Assembly (NCBI GenBank): GCA_002049455.2
Contig: KV918785.1
Span: 186,001-250,000 of the forward strand
Reading direction: 5' to 3'
Length of the DNA stretch: 64,000 nt
Source of the DNA: Porphyra umbilicalis
Lineage: Eukaryota > Rhodophyta > Bangiophyceae > Bangiales > Bangiaceae
In this document: in pieces, positions 10,921-21,659 of the stretch
How the letters are laid out: each line of letters opens with the position of its first letter
How positions within the stretch are numbered: the stretch's first letter is position 1
The notes under the pieces: model-generated
Told to the model about the DNA's origin: nothing
Databases searched by the model: none
What the model saw: the letters and a program-made list of their open reading frames with translations, nothing else
Program-made: the position numbers and the translations under genes

Positions 10921-12334
10921 GTGACGGCGCTGGCGGCGCTTGCCGCCCCCTGCTACCTCGCGCTCCTCGCCGAAGTCGGCATGTCGCTGACGACCGTTGC
11001 GCTCGCGCTCGGGCGGTTCCCCGACCCCGCCCTCGTCGGCGGCGCGGCCGTGGCCATTTCCGTCTTTAACGCCGTCGCCGCCGCGCCGACGCTCGGCGCC
11101 GCGTCTGCGCTGAGCACCCTCGCGGCGGCGGCGCACGGGGCGGGGGAGTTGGCCGAGGTCGGTGTCTTGGCGCAGCGGGGGCTCCTCGTCAGTGTCGTCT
11201 TTGCCATTGCCACCCTGCCAGTGTTGCTGGTGCGGCCGCGACCGCTGTTGCGGATGCTCCTCGGGGCGGGGGACGCGACGGGGGTGGTCGACGTGGCCGC
11301 CGTGTACCTCCGCTGGTCGGCCGTGGCCGTCTTCCCGCTGGTCACGTACGACGCCCTCCGCCGCTTTCTGCTGGCCGGCGGCGTGGCGGTGCCGATGGTC
11401 GCTTCGAGCGCCGCGGCGCTCGCCGTGAACGCGGTCGCCCACGTCGTCCTTGTCTGGTGGGCGGCGGCGGCGGCCACCCCTCCCCCCGCCACAACCGTTG
11501 CGCGCGCGTCGGCGGTCGCCCTCGTTGCCTCCCACACCGTCAATGCGGGGGTGCTCGGCTGCCTCGTCATCGTGCACCGCCTCCACCGGGCGACGTGGGC
11601 GGGGTGGCGTCCCGCCGCGGCCGTCGCGCCGCGTCCGCTCCTCGTTTACCTGCGGCTGGCCGCCTCGGGCGCCGCCCAAGAGTGCGCCGAGTGGTGGGCC
11701 CTCGAGGCAACCACGCTCGTCGCCGCCCGCTACGGGGCAGTGGTGCTCGCCGCGCACGTGGCGCTCGTCAACCTCTCTTTTTTGACCTTCCTCGCCGGCC
11801 ACGCGCTCGGCACGGGCGCGGCGACGAGGGTGGCGACCGCCCTCGGCGCTGGCTCTGCCCCTGCCGCGCGGACGGCGGCGCTCGTGTCGTTCGCCATGGG
11901 GGGGGGAGTCGCCGCCGCCCATGCGGTCGTCACGGTCGCGGCCTCCCCGCTGTGGTCGGCCGCGTACAACACAAGCGCCAATGTGGTCGCCGTCGTCCGC
12001 TCCGTCGCGCCGCTGCTGGCCGCCTATGTGTTAAGTGACGGCACGCTGGCGGTGCTAAACGGCACCCTGCGGGGCACGGGGCGGCAGGCGCTCGGCGCGT
12101 GGGGCAGTCTGGTGCTCTTTTGGGTCGTCGGTCTGCCGATGGGGGTGGTCGCGGCCGCTGCTGCTGCGGGTCGCGGGGGGGGGGTGCGTCTGTGCTGTGG
12201 GGGCTGTGGGGGGGGTGACGTCAGGGCTGGCAGCGCTCGTCGCGGGGATCACGTGGGCAGTGGTGACGACCGACTGGACGGGACAAGTGCGACGGTGTGT
12301 GAAGCGGGCGGGGGGCATAGAAGATATGTCATAG
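10921..12334 (+). CDS. MATE-family multidrug/toxin extrusion transporter
   Basis: This is a membrane antiporter of the MATE family. Hydrophobic segments follow one another along the whole protein, with the MATE-like N-terminus EVTALAALAAPCYLALLAE and central loops such as FPLVTYDALRRFLLAGG and GTGAATRVATALGAG. The C-terminus is split by homopolymers. After the G10 run at 12175-12184 the sensible frame is SVLWGLWGG, and after the following G8 run it is TSGLAALVAGITW...TTDWTGQV, ending at TAG 12332-12334. Each step fits one missing base. The 5' end is also unclear: an in-frame ATG lies at 10720, but a TGA at 10831 and two C-runs intervene, so 10921 only marks where the confident frame begins. 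Family assignment is certain; the start is not. Confidence 0.85.
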
Positions 12335-12812
12335 TGCTGTCGGCGCCGGCACAGCGTGCGCTCCATTCCGTAGCCCGCCTTTGTCCGGCGCTTGCTGCGG
12401 ATCTTCAGCGTTGTTCGTCGTGGCCATGATGGCCGTTCCATATTGAACGGCCCCTCGAAACGTCGCCACGTGTTTGTCGAGATCAAGAAATATAGCATCA
12501 ATACTGGTAATTGAGGTTCTACAGAACAGTAAATATAGGACGCCGTGAGGCCGAACCGCCGTCGGCGACTTCGGGCGTTCGACGAGTTCGTTCAACTCAG
12601 CCGCCGTCCGTCCGCTCGCCTGGTCCGACACTACGACGTTCCGCACTCCGCTTCTTGTGCACACCTACGATATCGACTTGGTTGCAGCTGCGCCTACTCG
12701 TCGTCGTCTCTCTACCTTTAGGTCGCTGCTGTTGTTCATCTCCGTGCATCGCGGGCGTTTTCGTCCTCGACCATCATCATCTACCGGGCTTGTGCGGCAG
12801 GTCAACGCCACC

Positions 12813-13619
12813 ATGGCACCCCCGTTGAAGAAGCACAAATCGGCGCGTCGTGCTCCCCCTCCGCCCGAGGACGCTGGCGATGCATCGGTGAACACGCAAT
12901 CTTCGGTGGCGCCTGTCAAGATGATGGTCCCGGCGACTGTCGACCCCGCCGAGGCTGCCCGGCAAGCGGCGGCGGCAGCACAGGAGGCTGCTGCAGCTGC
13001 CGCGGCTGCCGAAGCCGAAGCCGCGGCGGTCGCCCTCAAGTCTGCCCGCCAAGCGCGGCGGGTGGAGCGGCGGGTGGAGAAGCGCGCAGCGGCGGCCGCC
13101 GCCAATGCCGAGGACGCGGACAGCTCGGACTTGGACAGCCCCAACCGTGGCGTCGTGTACATTGGTCACCTGCCGCACGGCTTTTACGAGGAGCAGCTGC
13201 GGGGCTTCTTCTCCCAATTTGGGACGGTGCAGCGGGTTAAGGTCGCCCGCTCCAAGAAGTCGGCTCGCGCCAAGGGCTACGCTTTCGTCCAATTTGCCAA
13301 CGTGGAGGTTGCCCGCATCGCGGCCGAGACGATGCATGGGTACTTAATGTTTGGGCGGCTGCTCGACGTGCATCTGGTACCGCCAGAGCGGCAACACGCT
13401 CGATTGTGGGTTGGGGCGGAGCGCAAGTGGGACCGTATTCCATGGCGTGCTATTGAGCGGCAGCGGCACAACGAGGTGGAGCCGAATGCGGCAGCGACGC
13501 GGCGGACGGCCCGTGTCAAGCGCCGCGCTCTGGTCGCTCGCAAGAAGCTGGCCGCGGCAGGCATTGACTACGACGTGCCCGAGCCGGTTGCTCCGACGGC
13601 GGTGGTCGAGAAAGCATAG
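12813..13619 (+). CDS. NIFK/Nop15-like nucleolar RRM protein
   Basis: This is a 268-aa protein of the MKI67-FHA-interacting/Nop15 family, which acts in the nucleolus in large-subunit ribosome assembly. The start is chosen at 12813 because of its near-perfect context (gccaccATGG). The N-terminus is an Ala/Glu/Arg-rich helix with basic stretches. A single RRM occupies about residues 112-188, with RNP2-like VYIGHLP and RNP1-like KGYAFVQF. The family-specific tail follows immediately (ETMHGYLMFGRLLDVHLVP, then WVGAERKWDRIPW), and a basic helical C-terminus closes the protein. The frame is intact and without introns. It lies downstream of MATE on the same strand. Confidence 0.9.
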   Translation: MAPPLKKHKSARRAPPPPEDAGDASVNTQSSVAPVKMMVPATVDPAEAARQAAAAAQEAAAAAAAAEAEAAAVALKSARQARRVERRVEKRAAAAAANAEDADSSDLDSPNRGVVYIGHLPHGFYEEQLRGFFSQFGTVQRVKVARSKKSARAKGYAFVQFANVEVARIAAETMHGYLMFGRLLDVHLVPPERQHARLWVGAERKWDRIPWRAIERQRHNEVEPNAAATRRTARVKRRALVARKKLAAAGIDYDVPEPVAPTAVVEKA

Positions 13620-14312
13620 GGGGTGGCTGCTCTGCAATTGGAGGTCTTCCCTGGGGGATGCTGTGCTGTTGTGGTATGTGGTCGGCAGTAGTGAGCGACG
13701 TGGTGCAGGCCGTTGTTGTCAAGCATGTTGCTACCCGTTGTGTTGTCTTAGATGACTCACTTCCGACCCCCTTGTGTAATATCGACTCCGGTCCAGGTGG
13801 GTCCTCGAACTATGGATCATACAGCGCGGACACGCACTTGGTTGTGGTGGATCACCAGCTACGAAGAACAAGAGGTTTATCCTCCACAGCAGTGCTGCAG
13901 ACCAAACACAGGGCATGGAATAGAAGCAACCACTGGAAAAAAGGGACGGCCGTGAGGCTACCCTGTGAAGGCCGCAGCAGAGCTTCCGCATGACGCTCAC
14001 ACCAAGCAAAAAACCAAGAGACGAAACAAAAAACCGATATGCGATCGAACACGGACTGTCCAAACCCAGACGAAGACCGCACGCACAGAAGGAAAAAATA
14101 TCGGGCGATAAGAACACCCCAGGGCGGCAAGAGCACCCAAAACAAAACTGGCTTCGAGACAGGAGACAGCAAAACCAAATGGCGTCACCAACAAAAAAAA
14201 GAGCAAAGCGAGGCGCGTGACGCAACCAGCCGGCGGCTCCGGGAGCGTCACGAAGAAACAAAAAGAAGAAAGGAACGAGCAAACCGCACAGGGGGGGGTA
14301 GCAGCACAGCGC
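13620..14312. other. Convergent intergenic stretch, lower GC
   Basis: This stretch lies between the 3' ends of the NIFK-like (+) and Mei2-like (-) genes. It is clearly less GC-rich than both and contains A-rich tracts on the plus strand (13990-14300). Open frames show no domains. It probably holds two 3' untranslated regions. Confidence 0.6.
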
Positions 14313-17063
14313 TCAACGAACACGAGACCCACCCGAAGAGTGGCCGTCAACCGTTTCCCGATGGCTCGACACGTGCCCACCGCGACCGTGGTGGAAACGG
14401 TGAGGAGACGTCGCCTCGCCGTCGCGAAGCGCGCGGGCCTCACGCACCGACGGCCCGCGGCGAGTGCGCACATTGGGCCCGACAGGGAAGGGCTCCAGCT
14501 CCCCCGCAGCATTGAACAGGACCGGCCGATACTCCGCCTGCTCGTTCATAAGGGAGCTGTTCTGGAAGTGCGTGATGAGGCTCGCTTTGCCCTGCAACCG
14601 CGCATACGCCACCTCGCACACCTTGGAGGAGTTGAACTTGCTCCACTTGTGGCCGTGGAAGTCAGCGTAGAACTTGATGATCAGCCGCGGGTGGACCAGG
14701 TTGATAAACGCGTACCCGACATTGGCGTTCTGCTCGAAGTCGACTGGAAGGTAGATGAAGTCAAAGGCGCCCTTGTGGTTCTCCAAAAGTGTGTCGACGA
14801 GCATTGGCTGCGTGTACTTGTTTGGCAGATTGCGGAGCATCAGCGTCGTACGTTGGTCTTCGCCCGACGCCACCCGCTCCAAGTCGAGTTGGAATTTGTT
14901 CGTCTTCCCGCCACCTCGGCTCGGGGAGACCGTGATGGTCGACGGCACGCGGCGGCACGAGGCCAGATGCGTGACGCGGTCCAGGCCGACGCCCGGCGCA
15001 GCCCCGAGGGGGCGACTCGGGGAAAAGGGCGGAGAGAGGGGCGACAGCGGAGGCGAGCGCCGTGGCGGAGACAGGGTCTCAGAGGCCAGACAAAGAGAGG
15101 ACATCTCCCAGTCCGGCACCACAGAGGCCGACGAAAACGGGGGAGTGCGGTCCGCCGGCATGGCGCGCTCCACGTGCCCTCCGCCGCTCAGGTGGCGGCC
15201 GCCGTCAGGACCGACTAGCCGACCGGCACCAAAGGCGTCGGACGAGCCAGCGCCACCGCTGCTGCTACCACCACCACACGAGGACCCCACGACCCCCCCC
15301 CGAGACGCGGGCGGGGAAGACGGCACGCCCCGCCCGCCCGGGCGGGAAACCTCGACCTTGATCTTTTTCCCGTTAATCTCCGCCTTGTTGAGAAACCGCA
15401 ACGCCTTCTGCGCGTCGCGGACGTCAAAGAATTCGACAAACCGGTGGTGGCGCTTGGTCGGCGTCTCTCGGATTTCTTTGACGTCGCCGTAGGTACTGAA
15501 CAGGGCGCGGACGTCCTCCGCCGTCGTCGACGCGTCCATGTTGAAGACAACGAGCGTGCCCAGGTTGAGCGGGTCGACTCCATCCCGCGAGTGGTGAGCG
15601 CCACCGCTGCCGCCGCCAGTGCCCGCGGCCGGACACCAAAAGCGGGCGACGAGCTTGCGGTCAATCCAGGACACTCCGTCCAGGTCGCGTACCGCCTGCC
15701 GCGCGTGGCGGACGTCATAGTAGGCAGCGGTGACACTTCCACGCCCGCCACGCGCGCGGAGTTGTGCGCCGAGCTCCCGCAGAGGCCCGTACCTGGACAG
15801 CGCGGCGCGGAGCTCGTCGTCATCGACGCCAGGCGGCAGGTTCTTAAGGATGACGCTCCGCATCGGGTGGGCGCTCTCCACCCCGGGTGCCGCATTGTCG
15901 CTACACGCACTGAATGAGCAGCTGCGCAGAGGCGACGGCCGCGGAGAGATATGTTGAACAGGGCCGCGGGCGCCGCTACGAGAGCGCGAAGCAAAAGAGG
16001 ACAAGTCGGGGGGCACGAGTGCCTCCGAAGAGGGCTCCGCGTACAGGCGCGGACGGCCGAGCAGCTGGCGGCCGAGGTCGAGCTCACCACACAGGTCCCC
16101 GCAGGGGGCGGCGGCGTCACCAGGGAAGCCACCCATCGGCGGCGCGCTGCGGGGCGCCCCAAAAGCGCCCTGCGACTGCGGCGGCGTGCCGACCGTCCGA
16201 ACCCCGTCACCGATAAATACGGAGGAGCCGAGGAGACAAAAGGAGTCAGGACCAAGACCCATGGCCGACACATCGCCGAGCGGCTCGTCCGGCCGCGGGG
16301 ACGCAAAACGCCTGTCGGGGATGCCCACCTCCGCCACCCCGACCATTTGGCCCGCAAATCGAGGGTCAGGTGACTGCCCCGCGCCGACGCCGCCGCCTAC
16401 CGCTACCGACAAATGCTGCTGCTCGATGCCCGCCGACAGATGCTGCTGCACAATGCCCGCCGACAGATGCTGCTGCTCGACGCCCGTGTACCAGCTGGAC
16501 GGCACGTTCGTCGCCGACAAGGGCGGGGAGGATGTCCCAATAGGCGCCATCGACCGGCCACCGCGGATGCCAGGGGAACTCACCAGCGGAAGGTCCAACT
16601 CGGGCGAGAGGGCGTCGATGCCAACCGCGCCGAGTTCCGTATCCGACACGGGGCTCAACTCTGAATTGCTGTCGAAGGCGCCAGAGAACATGGCCGACGA
16701 GGACACCGCCGCTGGCACCGACGCCGCCTCGGCCCCGCTGCCGCCAGGGCGGGAAGAGATACAAGGAGCGCGAGGGGGCACCTGCTGTGCCCCAACAGGA
16801 GGGACACCTCGCGGCGACGCTGTGCCGGACGACGGCGACGCCGACGCGTCCAACAACCAGCTCGTCGGGTCCGCCACGCCGCTTCGGGGGGAAGTGCGCG
16901 GCGCGTGGGCGCCGACCATGGACGGCGCTCGAACAAAGCTCAGGCTCGGTGACCAGCGGCCGGCCGCCGCCGCCATCGCACCGAGGATGGGGGCCGGCGG
17001 AAAGCTACCGCCCCGCCGACCACCCACCTCGCCGTTACCCCTATCACCAAAATCCATCCCCAC
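14313..17063 (-). CDS. Mei2-like RNA-binding protein with three RRMs
   Basis: This is an uninterrupted 916-aa ORF. A long Ser/Pro/Gly-rich N-terminus includes three SAGIxQQHLS repeats near residues 200-220. RRM1 is at about 401-475 (SVILKNLPPGVDDDEL) and RRM2 at about 501-575 (GTLVVFNMDASTTAEDVRAL, FVEFFDVRDAQKAL). The C-terminal RRM3 begins near 735 and has the Mei2 signature TLMLRNLPNKYT, FDFIYLPVDF and NVGYAFINL, with the typical extension FHGHKWSKFNSSKVCEVAYA. The order and spacing are those of Mei2/AML proteins, which in yeast and plants control meiosis or development by binding RNA. No introns are visible. The gene is convergent with the NIFK-like gene. Confidence 0.95.
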   Translation of the reverse strand: MGMDFGDRGNGEVGGRRGGSFPPAPILGAMAAAAGRWSPSLSFVRAPSMVGAHAPRTSPRSGVADPTSWLLDASASPSSGTASPRGVPPVGAQQVPPRAPCISSRPGGSGAEAASVPAAVSSSAMFSGAFDSNSELSPVSDTELGAVGIDALSPELDLPLVSSPGIRGGRSMAPIGTSSPPLSATNVPSSWYTGVEQQHLSAGIVQQHLSAGIEQQHLSVAVGGGVGAGQSPDPRFAGQMVGVAEVGIPDRRFASPRPDEPLGDVSAMGLGPDSFCLLGSSVFIGDGVRTVGTPPQSQGAFGAPRSAPPMGGFPGDAAAPCGDLCGELDLGRQLLGRPRLYAEPSSEALVPPDLSSFASRSRSGARGPVQHISPRPSPLRSCSFSACSDNAAPGVESAHPMRSVILKNLPPGVDDDELRAALSRYGPLRELGAQLRARGGRGSVTAAYYDVRHARQAVRDLDGVSWIDRKLVARFWCPAAGTGGGSGGAHHSRDGVDPLNLGTLVVFNMDASTTAEDVRALFSTYGDVKEIRETPTKRHHRFVEFFDVRDAQKALRFLNKAEINGKKIKVEVSRPGGRGVPSSPPASRGGVVGSSCGGGSSSGGAGSSDAFGAGRLVGPDGGRHLSGGGHVERAMPADRTPPFSSASVVPDWEMSSLCLASETLSPPRRSPPLSPLSPPFSPSRPLGAAPGVGLDRVTHLASCRRVPSTITVSPSRGGGKTNKFQLDLERVASGEDQRTTLMLRNLPNKYTQPMLVDTLLENHKGAFDFIYLPVDFEQNANVGYAFINLVHPRLIIKFYADFHGHKWSKFNSSKVCEVAYARLQGKASLITHFQNSSLMNEQAEYRPVLFNAAGELEPFPVGPNVRTRRGPSVREARALRDGEATSPHRFHHGRGGHVSSHRETVDGHSSGGSRVR

Positions 17064-18637
17064 GCAACCAGCAAGCTACACTTGAGCTCCGCCACAACAC
17101 CCGCCGTCGGAGCGCCACGACACGCCCCACATCTAACCGGGCCGACGCGGACGTGCGTGCGGGCAGCGCCGTCTAGCGGCGCACGCAGGGGGATTTGGCG
17201 AACCTGTCACCAGGGGAGCTGCACACCAGCGCACACACCGCACCGGGATAGACGAGGAAGCAGGAAAGCCAAGGCACAAAGGCGCATACCAAACGGGGTT
17301 CGCACCACTCAGGGCCTGTGCACAGCGCCGCGGACGGCGTGGATCAATTGGGAGCCCCCACGCAGCCTAAAAACAGGGAGGCGCGCGCGCTCAAGGCGCG
17401 CGCCCCGCACGCGGGCACCCCCGCCTGCACGACGCGCCAGAGCTGGTGACCGGTAGCCCCGGCACCACGGCCTGGCGTGTGCAGACAACCAGCCCACACG
17501 GCAACGGTATCTGGCTTATCCCCCCCTCTCCCCAGCCACGCAGAAGTGAGGTGGTTGTTGTGCAGCCGTCCACACCGGTGCCGTGCAGAAAAAAAAAGAA
17601 CACGCGGAAAAAAAGTCTGAGCCGTCTTCTCCCCCCTCTGGTTGGGCGCTGTCGCCGCAATTTCCCGGTGGCAGCCGCGCACGACGGCGGGTGCCAGCAC
17701 CAACCAGCCGACACCCCCGCTTGATTGCACCCACGGGCGCATTTCGAGGGCGCTGTGAGCTGTCTGGAGAGGGGGGTCCGAGCACGAGCCAGCCAGATAC
17801 AGGTCGCACCGCCCTTCGGCGCCCCACCCGGCCCACCGCGGCCGTCGAGAGCCGTTCGACCGCGCCAGATGAGGCGCGGAAAATATCTCGTGCAATCTCC
17901 GGATGTATCAGCCACAAGCTTGGTGACTAACGGAAAAATGCATGCAGGCGGAGCACGTGAGGAAATATCTCCAATTGCATCTCAAGTCCCATGCGTACAC
18001 ACCTCATTGTGACCGGGCAAGTCGCGTCAGTGCTCGTGGTCGCTGCAACCCGCAGTACCCCGCTTCCTCTGATGGGCGACACGCGGCTGTGACCAGACCG
18101 TGGCCATCCAGTGTGATCGCTTTGAAGCGCACGAGGCGCAGTGCGAGGGTGGACACGTCAGCGACGCTTGCGCTGCTGGTGTGAGCGGCTGGTGCACAGG
18201 CGTGCCATTCTCATGCAACTGCACAACTGCACACGGCGGAGATATCGACTCGCACTTCATGACACCCGTCTTCCGCCCGTACCAAGACGTGCCGCCCACT
18301 GCGTGAATCGAAGTGATACGTCGGCCAGAGGCCCCGCCACCCGGCATCAGCAATTCGTGATGTCACATACAAGACCCCGCCCTCGGCTCACACAACCCCT
18401 CGAACACCCCGCCACAGCTCGTGGAGGCGCAAGAGCGGTCCAATAGCATGTGGCAACATCTAGGTTGAGTTCCAACAGGATGTCGCGGCAGGGCGGGTGG
18501 CCCGCACCGTGCGGGATTTGCTTGTCCAGTGGAATGTGGCGCAGACCAGCAGGCATGCGCAATCGCCACCATCTTGGCGGCACTGAGTACCGTGTTGTCC
18601 GCCGGGGTATTGTCCGTTCCTCTTGCAGCCAGGTACA
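17064..18637. other. Upstream region of the Mei2-like gene, no gene seen
   Basis: Many short overlapping frames occur and none is recognisable. The proximal part may be the promoter or 5' region of the Mei2-like gene. The distal part drops in GC toward the transposon cluster. Confidence 0.5.
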
Positions 18638-18773
18638 TACAGCCGTTCTCTGAAAAACCTCGCACGCCGACTGTTGCACCACTCTCACAAATCGGGCTCT
18701 GCGACCCCGTGAAGGCCGATTTGTAAGTGTGGTGCGACAGTTGGCGTGGGAGGTTTTTGCGAGAACGGCTGTA
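18638..18773. repeat. 58-bp imperfect inverted repeat, 20-bp loop (foldback/MITE-like)
   Basis: The arm 18638-18695 pairs with 18716-18773 with few mismatches, leaving a 20-base loop. Shared blocks include GAACGGCTGTA at the stem base and CCGATTTGT next to the loop. It could be a tiny foldback transposon or a precursor hairpin for a small RNA. Confidence 0.8.
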
Positions 18774-18984
18774 GAGTGCGAGAATCGCCATTGCTCGGAA
18801 TAGACTTGGTTGGAACTCTCCGCGACGGGATTTTTTCTACAGGATTGGTGAAAGCTGAAGCGTCGCCTGTCCCTCGTCAGGTTTTTCACATAGCCCCCCC
18901 AACGAGCCCCGTTTTTTTGTCTTTCAACACGAGGCGACGCAACTTGCATCCCAAGTGCGTACAAGTCGACGCACCTCTGTGTGT

Positions 18985-19060
18985 AGGGTTGCTAAACGCG
19001 CCCTGATTTTGGGGGCGCGGTGTCATCCAGGTCCAGAAAGCGCTCAAAAGCGCCTTAAAC
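18985..19060 (+). repeat. Left end of an AGGGTTG-family element, interrupted by a hAT insertion
   Basis: It begins AGGGTTGCTAAACGCGCCC, followed by the subterminal motif GCGCTCAAAAGCGCC, as at the ends of the 7691-10467 element. The sequence is interrupted at 19061 by the hAT-type element and appears to resume at 20564. No clear right terminus was found. Confidence 0.5.
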
Positions 19061-20563
19061 CAGAGATGGGAGGTGCTTTTTATTTAATTTAAATCATGGT
19101 GATTTTAATGGTTTAAATAATTTATTTGGAGGGTCTCATGATTTAAATCACATGGGCATTGTCCTGCTTACACTGATGCGACCTGACACTGTCGAGCGAG
19201 AGTCGTGGTCATCGTTGAACTCTCACCGACCGCCGGCGTGACGGTGACAGAGCGGGGTGGGGTGCGCAACGCCGCGACAGCGGGGATGGGAGGCATGAGC
19301 GCCGCGCACGCCGCGTCAACGACGGCGACCGTGCGGAGCGTAGCGAGCGCCACCGTGACCAGGTGCGGATCCGCGGCGGGGGCCCCCGCGGGCGGCAGGA
19401 AAGCGAAGAGCGGGGCGGGGAGGGGAGGAGGGAGGGGAGGGGGGGAGGGTTCCCGCCCTCACCCCCGCCGCCGCCGCCACTGACGGCGATGGGCGGAGGG
19501 CCCGCGGAGGCGACGCACGCCAAGAAGCAGGCGCGGGAGAACACGCCCGCCGCGGCCGTCTACTCGTTGTCAGCGGTGAGGAGGGACAACACCATCGCGG
19601 TGGTGGCGAGCACGGCGGGGCGGGCGCCAGACGCGGCGCCGCCCGCCGCCGCCGCGGCCACGGCGACCACCGACGGCGTACCCCGGACCACGTCTAGCCC
19701 GGACCGCCCTCCGCCGTCGGCGGGGAGTGGCGCGTCGACGGCGGCTTTGGTGGCTTCACTGCCACGGGTGGCGACGTGAAGGGCGGCCGCCACCGCTGCC
19801 GGCGCAGCGAGCACCGGCGGCGACGGCGGCGGCTGCGGCGGCTAGTGCGACGCCGCGCCGTCGGCGGGCGGCGACAGGGGCAGGGCGACGAGCACGACGG
19901 TGAGTGCCAGCACCTCCCCCGGACGATCATTTCGACCCGCACCCACGGGTTGGCGGCGGCATGCGCGCCAATGGCAGACACGACAGCGGTGAGGGTAGCG
20001 AGGCGGTCGCCGGCGTCGACCACCGCCGTCGACGCGCCGCCCGCCACGGCGGCCGCGATGGCGGACATCAACGCGGCCATGGTGCCGCCGTCGACGTTGG
20101 CAGCCTCGGAAACTCCCGCGCGCTCCCTCGTCATCGTGGTGCCGAGGGCGACCGACACGGCGGTCACGGGCGGCCACGACAGGGTCGCCGCGGCGGCGGC
20201 GGCGGCGGCAGTGGCGGCAGTCACCTCCGCCACGGCGGTGACCGCCGGGTAGGGCGGCGGCGGACACCCCCCCGGCACCACGTTGCCATCTCCATCCTCT
20301 GCCGCTCGCCCTCCCCCCGACTTCTCGAGAGCCGCCCAGTCGGTGACGCCCGCATGAGACACGAAGGAAAACACCATCGGTAGTGGTCCTTATCAGGCCT
20401 TATCACGTGGTACATATATTTACTGTTGCGCATAACTTGCCTAAATGATTTAAATCTTATCCAATGATGTATATTAATAAAAATCACGTCACACGTATAA
20501 AAATCAAGGGTTGATTTCAATCACCTTTACCCGGCGCCACAAATGATATAAATCTCACCTCTG
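19061..20563. mobile_element. Non-autonomous hAT-type element carrying GC-rich host-like DNA
   Basis: The ends read CAGAGATG (19061-19068) and, inverted, CAGAGGTG (20556-20563), the classic hAT terminus. The flanking 8-mers ccttaaac (19053-19060) and ccttcaac (20564-20571) look like an 8-bp target duplication with one mismatch. The outer 120-180 bp on each side are strongly AT-rich with TTTAAAT motifs. The centre, about 19180-20370, is as GC-rich as the host genes. On minus it contains Ala/Val-rich open frames (for example ATLTAVVSAIGAHAAANPWV) that break between frames. This suggests a captured gene fragment in a Pack-type element. No transposase is encoded. Confidence 0.65.
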
Positions 20564-20762
20564 CCTTCAACGCACCGAAATCCGCCCCAAAGCAACTTAA
20601 GCGCCCACATAAATGCGGCATGTAGCACCCACTAAGTTAAGAGAAGTACAGAAGTGGTGCCCGTGGCGACTCTCTCAAGTATCATGCGAAATAGAGCTAT
20701 GACCCATGAAGGCCTGCACGGTGGTTTTTGCGTGATGAACCGCAGACGGGGGACCTGCATCG

Positions 20763-21659
20763 AGGGTTGTGCAACACGCCCCTTTTTGAAGGGCGTGCGG
20801 TCGTGACACGTCAAGGCACGCCCTGAACACGCCCGTAATCACTAAACACGCCCGACACGCTCTAAAGTAACACCCACAAAAACCCCAAGTAGCACCTACC
20901 AATGCTCTGCCTAAACCGCTCGATACGATACACCATCTTGGCGCTGGCCAGATACGTCGTGTCAAACACATCCTTGAGCAGCACGTTGGTCTGACGAGGA
21001 TCGCGGCCGCTGCCTGCCGCGCTCGACGCCCCACCCACCGCAGCAGTGACACCCTCCGTGCCGACGCTCCGTGCCACGTAAGCCTCCCAAATGCTCACCA
21101 GATCAGACTCTCGGAGGCGAGGCAGCTGGCTGGCGCCGTTGACTTCCGACGCTTCGTCGTTCGCTGTCGTCTCTCCCCGCTCGCGGCATGCCTGGGACAC
21201 CTCGTCCAACTCTTGCGGTATGCTTCTGGTGTTGGATGCCAGGCCTGCGACAGCACCCGCGTCAGCGTCGTTCTCGTTGTCGGCAGCGGGAGGGGGGCTC
21301 CACTCGTCCTCATGGTCATCATCGGGGTCCACCATTCCGCCGGCATCTTGACCAAAATCGCCCATGTGGGACCCAGGTGACACCGTCTGGCGCGGCGCCG
21401 CCTCTTTGGCCAGCGCAGCTCGCATTTGCAGCACCACCTTGGTCATGTAGGGCCATCGGTAGGGGTCGAGTCGGTTGCAATCCTTTCACGACCACCTCAC
21501 TGCAACCAGCCTAATAAGTGCACAAGAAACCTGTAATTAAACACGCCTAAAACACGCCCCATGTTTGGGCAGGCGTGCTGGCGTGACACGCCCTAAACAC
21601 GCGATAAAACACGCCCTGAGCGTGTCCGTGAACACGCCTTGGGCGTGTTGCACAACCCT
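20763..21659. mobile_element. 897-bp TIR element with 10-bp target duplication
   Basis: Perfect 19-bp inverted repeats, AGGGTTGTGCAACACGCCC (20763-20781) and its complement (21641-21659), bound the element. The direct repeat ACCTGCATCG occurs exactly outside both ends (20753-20762 and 21660-21669). Subterminal CACGCC/GGCGTG repeats are dense at both sides. A 10-bp duplication fits Mutator-like elements better than hAT (8 bp) or Harbinger (3 bp). The identical ends and duplication indicate a young insertion. The only ORF is minus-strand 20862-21446, too short for a full transposase. Confidence 0.85.
20862..21446 (-). CDS. Uncharacterised 194-aa ORF inside the 897-bp element
   Basis: The middle of the protein is acidic (MVDPDDDHEDEW, then a Glu/Asp/Ser-rich stretch), and a helical segment ends in LLKDVFDTTYLASAKMVYRI. 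The last part resembles QDIFDKDFYLAKA in the 7691-10467 element, so it is probably a remnant of a protein encoded by the autonomous family member. The final residues (CYLGFLWVLL) run into non-conserved sequence and may follow a lost splice site. No catalytic motif is visible. Confidence 0.4.
   Translation of the reverse strand: MTKVVLQMRAALAKEAAPRQTVSPGSHMGDFGQDAGGMVDPDDDHEDEWSPPPAADNENDADAGAVAGLASNTRSIPQELDEVSQACRERGETTANDEASEVNGASQLPRLRESDLVSIWEAYVARSVGTEGVTAAVGGASSAAGSGRDPRQTNVLLKDVFDTTYLASAKMVYRIERFRQSIGRCYLGFLWVLL

Noticed and set aside
10549-11922. 457-aa minus-strand ORF
   Set aside because: It is the antisense shadow of the MATE gene and contains only charged low-complexity sequence.
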